From Planctomycetota bacterium (lineage in GTDB: Bacteria > Planctomycetota > MHYJ01 > JACQXL01), in NCBI GenBank assembly GCA_016208805.1, contig JACQXL010000155.1:1-42758 (forward strand): a stretch of 42,758 bases of DNA, in the 5' to 3' direction. The translations under genes and the position numbers were made by a program. Positions 22,883 through 31,508 of this stretch are shown here, piece after piece. Below the pieces are notes generated by a model. It had not been told where the DNA came from and did not search any database. It worked only from the letters and a program-made list of their open reading frames with translations. The stretch's first letter is position 1, and every line of letters starts with the position of its first letter.

Positions 22883-25090
22883 TTACATTAATGGAGGCAG
22901 CGTCAAAGCCGGATGGTTCACCTTCTGCAGGTGCGCCACGACTTCTTCCTCGGTGGTGGCAATGGTCTCATCCGCAATCAGGTCAAGCAGGTTAGGCACG
23001 CCCTCGGCCTTGGCCCGCGCTTCAAACAATACTCTTAAGTCATCCTTAAGCGCCTTGGGCATCCAGACCAGCCGCTTGATACCGCCTTCGGCCAGCAGGA
23101 ATTTCTTGCTGACCACATAGCGTTTGCTGTGGCCGACGAAGCCGGGTATCTGCTGTCCGCCGCCGACCGTGCCGGCCAAGGTGGAGAATTTCATTCCGCA
23201 GGGTGTCATCCCGGCGAACTCGCGACTGACCGTCATCACGCCGTTGGCCAGCGGCAGCACCGCGGCGATGCATTCAAAACAGCCGCACGAGGTCATCGGC
23301 TCGGACATAATGCTGTAGGCGCTCATCGCCGAAATCGCCTTGCGGGACGATTGGAGGATGAATTCGTTACAGCCCTTCCACTGTCCTTTGAGGGCATCCA
23401 CGGTATCGCCTTTAGGCACGGGCTGGTTTGGCCCGCGCGGGTTAATCTCATACGACGCCTTGCAGGTGAACCAGTTATAAGAGCCGCACAGCCCGGTCCG
23501 TTCCGGCGAGACGACGCAGACGTGGGTCGGCGCAAAACTCTGGCACAGCAGGCAGGAATAGAATGTATCGGTGGATTCGTCGGTCATAGAACCGACCCGC
23601 TCATCGCGTTTGTTATAGGCTTTCTTGGCTATCTCGCGCCATTTGAGCACGTCTTCCTGCTTGGTGTAAATCTTGACCTGGACCTTGTCCACAATGGCGC
23701 CGAATTCGGTATGGAACTGGGCGTGGATAATCGTGCCGATGTGGGCAATCTTGAAGCCTTTTTCCTTGGATTCCTTGCTGATACGAATCCAGTTCTGGTC
23801 GCGCTGGCCCATATGGAATACGCCCTGGGCCTCGTTGATGAAGTTGTGCAGGCGCCGTTCCAGGACCGGCTCAAAATCCTCCTGCATCTTGCGGCCGGCC
23901 ACTTCGGCCACGATGCCGATGGGCAGTTGCGTGCCGGCCGGGACATCGGTGATTTCCGGGCCGATGACTTCAATCTTATTGTCGGTCACCTCGTTGATGC
24001 TCTTGCTGGTGACGAACTCAAAGGCGGGCGTCTTGTTGCCGCCCATTTCCACCCAGGTATCCTCGCCCCGGATGCGTTCGCCTTCAAAGGCCGCCCCGTA
24101 AGAAACCGGAATCGGTATTTTATGGACCTGTATCTTTAAGCCCCTGACCTCCACCGCCTTCTGAATCATTTCTTCCGGCTTGACCGGAGAAACGACGTGT
24201 TCGTAGGTGCAGACGCCGGTGGGTAGAATCTGGCCGATATCGGTTTCGGAGATGGCCGGGAAGCCGTAATTAATCGCGCCGGCGGCCTGGGCGTGCTTTT
24301 CGTCATCCACCTCGCCGAAGGCCAGCACGAACGCGAAGATACGCATCTTGTTGTATTTGAGGTTGCGGGCGTAATCGCCGGGTTTGACGCCGCCGAACGA
24401 TAGCGCGGCCCGGGTGGCAAAGCCGAGCGCGTGAATCGTGGACGTAACATCGCTGCCGAACGGCACCAGCCGCGTTTCCCAGCCCATCTGGACGCCGGCC
24501 TCCCTGAGTTGGTCGGCCATACTTTTGCCGTTATTAGAGGCGGACATAAAGACATATAAGTTCTTTTCCTGCAGTTCGCGGGCAATCTTGACGGCCACCT
24601 CGGTTGACGGGCAGGCGCCGACGCAGGCGGCGAATCCGGGCGCCGTGCCGTCCACGAATTCTATCCCGCGCTTGCGCATTATCACGTCATCGGCCGCGCC
24701 CAGCCAGAAGTTGCCGTCCTCCGGACAGTTTTCCATTACGGTGTAGGGCAACGGGTCCTGCAGGTATTTGAGCGATTCTATGATTTCATCCGCAAACAGG
24801 GCGGCCATCCCGCAGTCCAGGGTATGACCGAGATAGGGCACCCATTTATTTTCGTCCGGAATGGGATGGAGCAGGGATTTGGCCTTGTCCAACAGCGGCT
24901 GGAGTCCGCCCACGGTATTGATATTCATTCCGAGCATGCCGTGCGAGATGGGCAGATAATAGCCGGTATTGGGGAATTCCACTTTCTTGTCCGGCCCGTG
25001 TTTCTTGAGCGCGTCGCTGAATTCCTTTTCGGCGCGGGAGACGAGTTTATGCGCCCCGCGAATGGCGCGTGTGGCGATTAATTTGGACAT
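22883..25090 (-). CDS. acsB: Acetyl-CoA synthase subunit of CODH/ACS
   Basis: 735 residues, close to the Moorella AcsB length of 729, with the N-terminal CODH-contacting domain of the bacterial form. The A-cluster ligands are visible: Cys513, Cys516, Cys525 and Cys535 for the [4Fe-4S] part, and the Cys602-Gly-Cys604 motif for the distal nickel. This is the Moorella pattern shifted by seven residues. The enzyme joins CO, a methyl group from the corrinoid protein and CoA to make acetyl-CoA, or runs in reverse. AGGAGG lies before the ATG at 25090. It is the last gene of the acs/coo cluster on this strand. The corrinoid protein (acsC/acsD) and methyltransferase (acsE) are not in the window. Confidence 0.96.
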   Translation of the reverse strand: MSKLIATRAIRGAHKLVSRAEKEFSDALKKHGPDKKVEFPNTGYYLPISHGMLGMNINTVGGLQPLLDKAKSLLHPIPDENKWVPYLGHTLDCGMAALFADEIIESLKYLQDPLPYTVMENCPEDGNFWLGAADDVIMRKRGIEFVDGTAPGFAACVGACPSTEVAVKIARELQEKNLYVFMSASNNGKSMADQLREAGVQMGWETRLVPFGSDVTSTIHALGFATRAALSFGGVKPGDYARNLKYNKMRIFAFVLAFGEVDDEKHAQAAGAINYGFPAISETDIGQILPTGVCTYEHVVSPVKPEEMIQKAVEVRGLKIQVHKIPIPVSYGAAFEGERIRGEDTWVEMGGNKTPAFEFVTSKSINEVTDNKIEVIGPEITDVPAGTQLPIGIVAEVAGRKMQEDFEPVLERRLHNFINEAQGVFHMGQRDQNWIRISKESKEKGFKIAHIGTIIHAQFHTEFGAIVDKVQVKIYTKQEDVLKWREIAKKAYNKRDERVGSMTDESTDTFYSCLLCQSFAPTHVCVVSPERTGLCGSYNWFTCKASYEINPRGPNQPVPKGDTVDALKGQWKGCNEFILQSSRKAISAMSAYSIMSEPMTSCGCFECIAAVLPLANGVMTVSREFAGMTPCGMKFSTLAGTVGGGQQIPGFVGHSKRYVVSKKFLLAEGGIKRLVWMPKALKDDLRVLFEARAKAEGVPNLLDLIADETIATTEEEVVAHLQKVNHPALTLPPLM

Positions 25091-25134
25091 AGCGACCTCC
25101 TGTTACAATGTTTCAGTGTTTTATTGTTTTAATG

Positions 25135-25532
25135 TTACTGTCGCCTGAATTTCTCTCCCTTGATACCGCTTTTGATCAGATAATCTATAAACCTTTTCAG
25201 CATTATTGATATATGGTTAGATAATGCCATGCCGTTGTAGATTCAAACTCTTCGGTCGTAATATATTTCTGGTTTCGGGCGATATATAATTGGGTACGCA
25301 CTTCTCCGGCCGAGCCCTTGGCCACAAATAAGAATTGGATAAACTCTTTATTAGAACCTCTTTCAAACCCTTCGGCGATATTGGAAGGAACTGAAACAGC
25401 GGCGCCACGAATTTGTTCCGCCAATTTGCGGTCTTTGTTAAATAATGGGCTTCTGGTCAGTTCGTAAACTTTATCGGCTAACTCTATTCCTTTTTGACAG
25501 ACTTGCAAATTCTCAAATCTCTTTATTCCCAT
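25135..25532 (-). pseudogene. Four-helix-bundle protein (23S rRNA IVP family), frameshifted
   Basis: The first 95 residues (K-R-F-E-N-L-Q-V-C-Q-K, then R-G-A-A-V-S-V-P-S-N-I-A-E-G-F-x-R, then F-L-F-V-A-K-G-S-A-G-E-V-R-T-Q-L) are classic for the family. After F-E-S-T-T-A-W-H the frame is lost. The expected last helix (M-L-K-R-F-I-D-Y-L-I-K) continues in another frame to a TAA at 25135-25137, so one indel lies near 25225-25240. The direct stop at 25203 gives a 109-residue protein lacking the fourth helix. The family role is unclear; such genes are often found as stray insertions. It lies between acsB and cooS, bordered by ACATTGTAAC-type repeats. Confidence 0.82.
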
Positions 25533-25572
25533 ATAACACTAAAACATTAAAACATTGTAACAATGTAACCGG

Positions 25573-27549
25573 TTAAACTTCCAGCGCCCTTCTGGCTTCC
25601 ATATCATACAACTTGCGTTCCTGCGCCTTCTGGATGCCCAGCGCCTCGCGCTTCTTGTTGATATGGTCAATAATCATCGCGGCCATTTGTCCCGCTCCAC
25701 GGGACTCAAAGGCCCATTTGCCTTTATATATTTTTTCGTATTCCTCAAAGAGGTATTTGGTCAGGGTCGGACTGCCCGTGGTCGGCCAGGTGACGCCGAA
25801 GACGACCAGCGCGCCTGAAGTAACAAAATATTGCCCAATCGCAATGGCCTTTTCAGACATCCATTCGGGCGCGCAACCGGCCACCGGTAAATCGGAGATA
25901 TCGTTGCCCAGACCGCCTTCGCGGACCATCTCGGTGCAGGCAACGAGTATGCGGCTGTTATCAACGCAGGCGCCGCAGTGTAATACCGGCGGCATTCCGA
26001 CTGCCTCGCAGACCTCTCTTAAGCCCTTGCCGGCCATCGTGGCCGCTTCCGGAATCAGCAGCCCTTCCTTGGCGCAGGCAATGGCCGAACAGCCGGTCTG
26101 GACCACCAGGATATCGTTACCGATAAGTTCTTTGACCAGGTTAATATGAACGTCATCGTGCTTGACCCGCGGGTTATTGCAACCGACCACGCCGACCACG
26201 CCCCGGATGCGGCCGTTGATGATATTGTCGTTGAGCGGACGGTAGGATGCCCGGAATGAGCCGCCTAACATATAATTAATCGTTTCGTGCGAGAAACCGG
26301 CTATCAGGTCGGTGGTTTTATTGGGGATATTGGTCTTGCCGCGCTTGGGATAATTTTCCACGGCCGTCCGGACTATGGTCTTGGCGATATTGAGGGCATC
26401 GTGTTCGTTGAATTCTATATGAGTAGCGCCCTGGATTTTGACCGTGGGCGAAGTAGTAATCAATTTGGTATGAAAACACTCAACCAGCCGGCCCAGGGCG
26501 GGCATAATGCACTGGACATCAACCACCATCGCCTCAACCGCGCCGGTGGCGATGGCCAGTTCCTGCTGGAGGAAATTTCCGGCCAGCGGGATGCCGTGAC
26601 GCAGGAGAATCTCGTTACCGGAACAGCACATCCCGGCGATATTGATTCCCTTGGCGCCTTTCTGCTTGGCCAAGTTGACTAGTTCCGGGTCGCGGGCGGC
26701 CACGGCTACCATCTCGGCCATCAGCGGATTGTGGCCGTGGACGATAATATTGACTTGGTCGTTTTTCAGGACGCCCAGATTAACCTTGCTGCGCACCGGC
26801 ACGGGCGTGCCGAACATAATATCCTGCAGTTCGGTGGCAATCATGGAGCCGCCCCAGCCGTCAACCAATGAGCAGCGGCTACCCTGGAGCATCAGGTTTT
26901 TATAGTCGGCATCGTCGCCCATATGGGTGCGCGACATCATCTCCACGATTTCGCGGTCAATGCCGCGGGGCGTGACGCCGGTTTCTTTCCAGATTTCCTG
27001 TCGTTTCTGGGGCGCGCGCTTAATCATATAAAGCCCTTTTTCGGTGCCGAATTCGCCGATGGCCTTCTGGCCCAGTTCTTCGGCTACTTTGTTAAAGGGT
27101 TTGTCCTTGGTGTCCCCGCCATAAGTGGCGGGGTCTCCACCGACAATGCCGAACTCGGCCGCGACTTTGAGCAGTTTGGGGACATCCTGTATCTTGTAGC
27201 CGGGCACATCGCCGCGGGCAGCGGATAAGAACGTGTGGGAAACGTGGCGCGAATGCTCGCAATGCGCCGCGGTGCCGGCCGCTATCATCCGGCAGAAGTT
27301 GCGGGCCGCTACCGTGTTGATATCAGCGCCGCAGACGCCTTTGATCTCGTCCGGTTTCTTGGGATTGAACCGGCAGGGGCCCATGGCGCAGTGCTTGCAG
27401 CAAGCGCCCACCTCGCCGATGGGACAGGGCTTTACCTTCTGCGCCCGCTGGAAAGCCGTGTCGTAATTGCTTTCTGCGGAGTATTTGAGCATTTCTATGG
27501 TGGCTTCACAAACGGAATTCTCGTTCGTCTTTTCGGCAGTTGGACTCAT
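25573..27549 (-). CDS. cooS: Anaerobic Ni-Fe-S carbon monoxide dehydrogenase
   Basis: 658 residues. Cys42 and Cys50 fit the intersubunit D-cluster. Cys51, Cys54, Cys59 and Cys73 fit the B-cluster, the C. hydrogenoformans pattern shifted by three. C-cluster ligand regions follow: H-G-H-N-P, C-C-S-G-N-E, V-Q-C-I-M-P, G-C-N-N-P and G-C-S-A. The enzyme interconverts CO and CO2 and supplies CO to AcsB, so acsA would be an equally valid name. Two palindromes are inserted in frame: 27114-27133 (residues about 139-145) and 25689-25705 (about 615-620), both on the periphery of the conserved core. It lies between acsB and cooC on the same strand. The C-terminus is ordinary. Confidence 0.96.
   Translation of the reverse strand: MSPTAEKTNENSVCEATIEMLKYSAESNYDTAFQRAQKVKPCPIGEVGACCKHCAMGPCRFNPKKPDEIKGVCGADINTVAARNFCRMIAAGTAAHCEHSRHVSHTFLSAARGDVPGYKIQDVPKLLKVAAEFGIVGGDPATYGGDTKDKPFNKVAEELGQKAIGEFGTEKGLYMIKRAPQKRQEIWKETGVTPRGIDREIVEMMSRTHMGDDADYKNLMLQGSRCSLVDGWGGSMIATELQDIMFGTPVPVRSKVNLGVLKNDQVNIIVHGHNPLMAEMVAVAARDPELVNLAKQKGAKGINIAGMCCSGNEILLRHGIPLAGNFLQQELAIATGAVEAMVVDVQCIMPALGRLVECFHTKLITTSPTVKIQGATHIEFNEHDALNIAKTIVRTAVENYPKRGKTNIPNKTTDLIAGFSHETINYMLGGSFRASYRPLNDNIINGRIRGVVGVVGCNNPRVKHDDVHINLVKELIGNDILVVQTGCSAIACAKEGLLIPEAATMAGKGLREVCEAVGMPPVLHCGACVDNSRILVACTEMVREGGLGNDISDLPVAGCAPEWMSEKAIAIGQYFVTSGALVVFGVTWPTTGSPTLTKYLFEEYEKIYKGKWAFESRGAGQMAAMIIDHINKKREALGIQKAQERKLYDMEARRALEV
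25689..25705. repeat. GTCCCG/CGGGAC palindrome inside cooS (3' part)
   Basis: Six-base arms GTCCCG (25689-25694) and CGGGAC (25700-25705) around CTCCA. It is nearly the same as the intergenic GTCCCGCTCCAGCGGGAT at 28406-28423. It codes for part of E-S-R-G-A-G-Q near the CooS C-terminus. Confidence 0.6.
27114..27133. repeat. CCCCGCCA/TGGCGGGG palindrome inside cooS (5' part)
   Basis: Eight-base perfect arms around TAAG. It codes for a Gly/Asp-rich loop (G-G-D-P-A-T-Y-G-G-D-T) between E-F-G-I and F-N-K-V-A-E-E-L, where other CODH catalytic subunits are shorter. Confidence 0.68.
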
Positions 27550-27601
27550 AATATTATTCCTTTCTATACCACGAAATCACGAAACAGTGGAAGGCACAAA
27601 A

Positions 27602-28378
27602 TTACCTTTGTGTCTTTGCGCTTTGGTGGTCAGGTATCAGGGCGAGATTGATTTTATCTATCTCTTTGTTAACCCTTTCGTCCTTCTCCTGCGTATTAGA
27701 TGTTTCTTTTAACGAATTAGAATACGGTATAATACCGATGACTTTTATGTTGTCAATATTTTCCGTTATAAAAGTGGCATCCTGAGGCGAGGCGACCTTG
27801 TTACCAATTGCACAAACTCGTTTTATGCCGATTTGATTTGCTAAATCTTTGATTCGCCGGGCGGCCTGGATGCTCCGCATACCGGGTTCTACCACGGTTG
27901 TCAAGCAGTCCACCGCATCGGTCGTGCTCCGGCCAAGATGCTCCACGCCGGCCTCCATATCCATAATTATGCGCTCGTTGCGGTCCAGGATAATATGGCG
28001 GACCAGCGCTTTGATAAGCGTGCTTTCCGGGCAGGCACAGCCGCCACCGCCGGTCTTGACGCCGCCCATCACGATAAGTTTGATACCGTTATGTTCCACG
28101 GCAATTTTGTCGGGCAGGTCGTCCACGTGCGGGTTGAGGTTGAACATCTGGCCGAACGAGCCGGGCTTGGCGCCGGTGCGTTCCTCAACCAGTTCGTTCA
28201 TCCGGCTGAGCGGAACTATTTTATCCGGATTGGGAAACCCGAGCGCCGAGGCCAGCGACGAGACCGGGTCGGCGTCTATGGCCAGAACCTTGAACCCGGC
28301 GGCAACCCAAGATTGGGCCAGGAGAGCCGCTATAGTAGTTTTGCCCACGCCGCCCTTACCGCTGATGGCTATCTTCAT
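27602..28378 (-). CDS. cooC: CODH maturation ATPase CooC
   Basis: 258 residues of the MinD/NifH-like P-loop family. The deviant Walker A G-K-G-G-V-G-K-T is at residues 7-14. The C-x-C nickel/zinc-binding pair (Cys114, Cys116 in G-G-G-G-C-A-C-P-E-S) marks CooC, as does the D-M-E-A-G-V-E-H-L-G-R switch region. It uses ATP to help insert nickel into the CODH C-cluster in the cytoplasm. It is upstream of cooS on the same strand and probably in the same operon. The last ten residues are translated from a CGAAA/GTCTTTGCG-type dispersed repeat and are unlikely to be functional. Confidence 0.93.
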   Translation of the reverse strand: MKIAISGKGGVGKTTIAALLAQSWVAAGFKVLAIDADPVSSLASALGFPNPDKIVPLSRMNELVEERTGAKPGSFGQMFNLNPHVDDLPDKIAVEHNGIKLIVMGGVKTGGGGCACPESTLIKALVRHIILDRNERIIMDMEAGVEHLGRSTTDAVDCLTTVVEPGMRSIQAARRIKDLANQIGIKRVCAIGNKVASPQDATFITENIDNIKVIGIIPYSNSLKETSNTQEKDERVNKEIDKINLALIPDHQSAKTQR

Positions 28379-28402
28379 TATAAGTACACTGATTGAGCAG
28401 AA

Positions 28403-28496
28403 CTTGTCCCGCTCCAGCGGGATTAAACAGATTGGTATATTATCTTGAAATACTTAAGCGGTCAACTAATAAACAATTCCGCTGAAGCGGGACAAG
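28403..28496. repeat. Inverted pair of CTTGTCCCGCT arms
   Basis: The 20-base arms at 28403-28422 and 28477-28496 match at 18 of 20 positions when one is reversed, and each arm is itself a TCCCGCT/AGCGGGA hairpin. They occupy the spacer between the divergent cooC and HD-GYP genes, so they may overlap both promoters. Confidence 0.65.
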
Positions 28497-28553
28497 CAGA
28501 AAGTTCTTGATATTCCCGGGCAGTTTTATATATTTGGCACAGAGGGGGCTACG

Positions 28554-29762
28554 ATGGTTGATGTTACCAATGTCTTCTTGAAGAAGTTCGTCCTGGCCGT
28601 CTGCCAGGCGTTTGAACTGCTGAGCCGACGGATTCACCTGCACCAGCAACGGGTCACCATTATCTGCCTGAACCTGGCCAACCGGCTGAAATTAAGCCCG
28701 GCCAATAAGACCACTTTATTCTATGCCGGCCTGATGCACGATATCGGCATCTTTCTGGCTCGCCGCAAGATTGATATCCTGAACTTTGACTGCGAGGATA
28801 TCCTGCCTCATTGCGAAGAGGCGTATTCAATGCTCAACCGGATTGAACTGCTGTGTGATGCGGCAGTTCCGATCCGCTATCACCACGATAATTGGTCTGG
28901 GCCGAACGAGTCGGGGTTAGCCAAAGACAAAATCCCGCTGTTAAGCCAGATAATCCGTCTGGCCGACCGGATGGAGGTTTTGATACGGGATGATAAAGGC
29001 CCGGCCGCCCAATCAACCGAGATTCTGAACAAGATTAAACACCACAGAGGCACATGGTTCAATCCACAGTTGGTGGATGCTCTGCTGGAATTGACTGGGG
29101 AAAGGGTGTTCTGGCTGACGCTCACGCCAGAGTTCACGGATAGTTTCCTGAACGAGTTTGCGCCTGAAGATACCCGTAAGGTTACGTTGGATAATATGAT
29201 AGAAGTGGCCTCGGTCTTTGCCCAGATAGTGGATTACAAGAGCCATTACACCAAGGGCCACAGCGTGGCGGTAACATCGCTGTCGCTGAAAATCGGCATT
29301 GCGATGCGCTGGTCTAAATCGGACCTGAAACGGCTCTGGGCCGCGGCGCTACTGCACGACCTCGGCAAACTGGCCATCCCCAATGAACTGCTGGAGAAAT
29401 CAGGCGCGCTGACGCCGCAGGAATACGAGATTATCAAGCGTCATCCCTATTTCGGCTATGTGATACTGAATGCCATTCCCGCCTTTGACGAGATTGCCGA
29501 GTGGACGCTTTTCCACCACGAGCATCTTAACGGCAAGGGCTATCCCTTCGGCGTGGATACGGACAATATTCCGCAGGGGGCGCGCATCATTGCCGTGGCC
29601 GATAAATATACCGCGCTGACCGAAGAACGGACCTACCATAAACGGACCTCGCCGGAAAAGGCGCTCCAGGTTCTTGAAGAAGAGGCCCGACAGAACGTGA
29701 TTGATAAAAAGATACTGGATGTGCTCAAAAACATTGTCCGCAAGAATATAGCGTATCTTTGA
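28554..29762 (+). CDS. Tandem HD / HD-GYP cyclic-di-GMP phosphodiesterase-like protein
   Basis: 402 residues with two HD-type halves. The N-terminal one has G-L-M-H-D-I-G at 59-65 and Y-H-H-D-N-W near 114. The C-terminal one has L-L-H-D-L-G-K (His268, Asp269), F-H-H-E-H-L-N-G-K-G-Y-P (Gly329-Tyr330-Pro331) and A-V-A-D-K-Y. The second half has the full HD-GYP signature and should hydrolyse c-di-GMP; the first retains H-D and H-H and may also bind metal. There is no membrane or receiver domain. GAGGG lies before the ATG. It would counter the GGDEF protein at 3.1-4.6 kb. Confidence 0.88.
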   Translation: MVDVTNVFLKKFVLAVCQAFELLSRRIHLHQQRVTIICLNLANRLKLSPANKTTLFYAGLMHDIGIFLARRKIDILNFDCEDILPHCEEAYSMLNRIELLCDAAVPIRYHHDNWSGPNESGLAKDKIPLLSQIIRLADRMEVLIRDDKGPAAQSTEILNKIKHHRGTWFNPQLVDALLELTGERVFWLTLTPEFTDSFLNEFAPEDTRKVTLDNMIEVASVFAQIVDYKSHYTKGHSVAVTSLSLKIGIAMRWSKSDLKRLWAAALLHDLGKLAIPNELLEKSGALTPQEYEIIKRHPYFGYVILNAIPAFDEIAEWTLFHHEHLNGKGYPFGVDTDNIPQGARIIAVADKYTALTEERTYHKRTSPEKALQVLEEEARQNVIDKKILDVLKNIVRKNIAYL

Positions 29763-29763
29763 A

Positions 29764-29842
29764 CCATACCACGAAAGCACGAAAACTAGAAGACACGAAA
29801 TGGTTTCGTGTTTTGGTTATTTCGTGTTTTCGTGGTATGGTC
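29764..29842. repeat. CCATACCACGAAA...TTTCGTGGTATGG inverted repeat
   Basis: The whole spacer between two convergent stop codons is one imperfect palindrome with ends CCATACCACGAAA and TTTTCGTGGTATGG. It can form a long hairpin on either transcript and may serve as a two-way terminator. Partial copies lie at about 22275-22305 and 27566-27640. Confidence 0.75.
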
Positions 29843-29843
29843 T

Positions 29844-30587
29844 TCAGGCGGGCAGGCCTTCGTATGCCTTGATAACCGCATCCGGCGCGCCGGTTATCAG
29901 CGGCTTGCCCCTGTCCAGCAGAATCACCCGGTTGCAGAGCGTCCGAACATCGCTCATCGCGTGCGAGACAAATACTATCGTAACGTTCTTCTGCCGGAAC
30001 GAGAGCATTTTATCCTGGCATTTCTTCTGGAATACGGCATCGCCCACCGCGAGTATTTCGTCAATGAGCAGGATTTCCGGGTTGAGATGCGCCACCACGG
30101 AAAACCCCAGCCGGGCCAGCATCCCGCTGGAATACATCCGGATGGGCTGTTCAATGAACTCGCCGATTTCGGCAAATTCAATTATCGCGTCCATACGTTT
30201 CCTGACCTCCTTGCGGGTCATTCCCAGGATAATGCCGTTGAGCAGGATATTCTCCCGCCCGGTCAGTTCCGCGTGGAAGCCCATCCCGAGTTCCAGGAAG
30301 GGCGAGACCCGGCCGCGGAGCGTAATCCGGCCGGATGACGGCTTGAGCACGCGGGCCAGCAGTCCCAGGGTGGTGCTTTTGCCGGAGCCGTTGCGGCCGA
30401 TAATGCCCAACCGCTCGCCCGGCTGGATGCTGAACGATAACTCCTGCAACGCCTGGAACCGGGTGCTCCTGAATGATTTGATGGCGCTGGGCAGATGAAA
30501 GATAAACTGCTTTATCCCGCCGGTGATGTGGTGATACATCGGGTAATACTTGGAGACCTTGTCAAAAACAATAACCGGTTCGCTCAT
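29844..30587 (-). CDS. ABC exporter ATP-binding protein (polysaccharide/O-antigen type)
   Basis: 247 residues. Walker A G-R-N-G-S-G-K-S-T at 64-72, signature Y-S-S-G-M-L-A-R-L and Walker B I-L-L-I-D-E-I-L-A-V-G-D, all in the form typical of Wzt/TagH-type polysaccharide exporters. It lacks the C-terminal carbohydrate-binding domain of longer Wzt proteins. It energises export of a lipid-linked glycan through the permease encoded just upstream. No glycosyltransferases are in the window, so the exported polymer is unknown. Confidence 0.9.
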   Translation of the reverse strand: MSEPVIVFDKVSKYYPMYHHITGGIKQFIFHLPSAIKSFRSTRFQALQELSFSIQPGERLGIIGRNGSGKSTTLGLLARVLKPSSGRITLRGRVSPFLELGMGFHAELTGRENILLNGIILGMTRKEVRKRMDAIIEFAEIGEFIEQPIRMYSSGMLARLGFSVVAHLNPEILLIDEILAVGDAVFQKKCQDKMLSFRQKNVTIVFVSHAMSDVRTLCNRVILLDRGKPLITGAPDAVIKAYEGLPA

Positions 30588-30610
30588 ATTTAATCAGTAT
30601 AATCCGTGGT

Positions 30611-31387
30611 TTATAACACCTCCGCGAAACGCCAGCGCAACCCCCTATATATATAATAGCCGATAGCAAATATCAGAAGCGCCGGCCCGAGCGCTTTTAA
30701 GACCAGCATCATATCCACCGAGCCCTTCATAAACAGGTTCTGCCACGAGACTACCAGCGGGGTGAACGGGTTAAAATTATTTACAATAAAGATTAGTGTA
30801 GCGTATTTTTTCTTGTCTATTAAATCTATCGTATAAAATATCGGTGTGCCGTAGAAAAGAGCCGTTATCAGGAGGTTATTGATGCGCTCCAAGTCTCGGA
30901 AGAACAGGTTCAGGGATGCCAGCGTCATAGAGAGCCCGCAGATAAGGAAAAACTGGATGACGCACAGAAGCGGTATTCCGTAAAGCCAGACCCAAGACGG
31001 TTGCTGGCCGTAATAAAACACGAACACAACGATGACCGGCACGGATAACAGGAAATGAATCATATTATTCAGGACATCGGCCAGAATCACCACCTCTCTG
31101 GGGAAGGCAGTCTTCTTGATAAGCGATGCGTTGGAGATAAACATAAACGGCGCGGCACCGATGGAATTGGTCACCCACTGCCAGGGGAAAAGGCCGGCTA
31201 TCAGGAAGAGGGTGTAATTTTCTATCTGGATTCTCATTATCACCTTAAAAGCCAACAACGAAATTATCGTATAAAAGAGCGGGTGGGTAATGGACCAGAG
31301 GTAACCCAGAAAGGTGTTCTTATAGCGGACCTTGATTTCCTTCTGGGTCAACACCAGCACCAAGTCCTTGTAGTATTCCAAATTCAT
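30611..31387 (-). CDS. ABC-2 type exporter permease (polysaccharide/O-antigen type)
   Basis: 258 residues with an N-terminal amphipathic segment (V-L-T-Q-K-E-I-K-V-R-Y-K-N-T-F-L-G-Y-L-W) and about six transmembrane helices. The L-F-P-W-Q-W and F-F-R-D-L-E-R-I motifs are characteristic of Wzm/TagG-type permeases. It pairs with the ATPase gene 23 bases downstream on the same strand. Confidence 0.9.
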   Translation of the reverse strand: MNLEYYKDLVLVLTQKEIKVRYKNTFLGYLWSITHPLFYTIISLLAFKVIMRIQIENYTLFLIAGLFPWQWVTNSIGAAPFMFISNASLIKKTAFPREVVILADVLNNMIHFLLSVPVIVVFVFYYGQQPSWVWLYGIPLLCVIQFFLICGLSMTLASLNLFFRDLERINNLLITALFYGTPIFYTIDLIDKKKYATLIFIVNNFNPFTPLVVSWQNLFMKGSVDMMLVLKALGPALLIFAIGYYIYRGLRWRFAEVL

Positions 31388-31508
31388 ACTGATAGTCTCG
31401 AACGGGGTAAATCAGGGAAGAATTTATCCGGTTATCGGTTATAGATACCAGCCGGCTCCTGAGGTGTCAAGAAGTTGTTGTCTGTAGCAAGAACCGCTTT
31501 TGGCGGTC

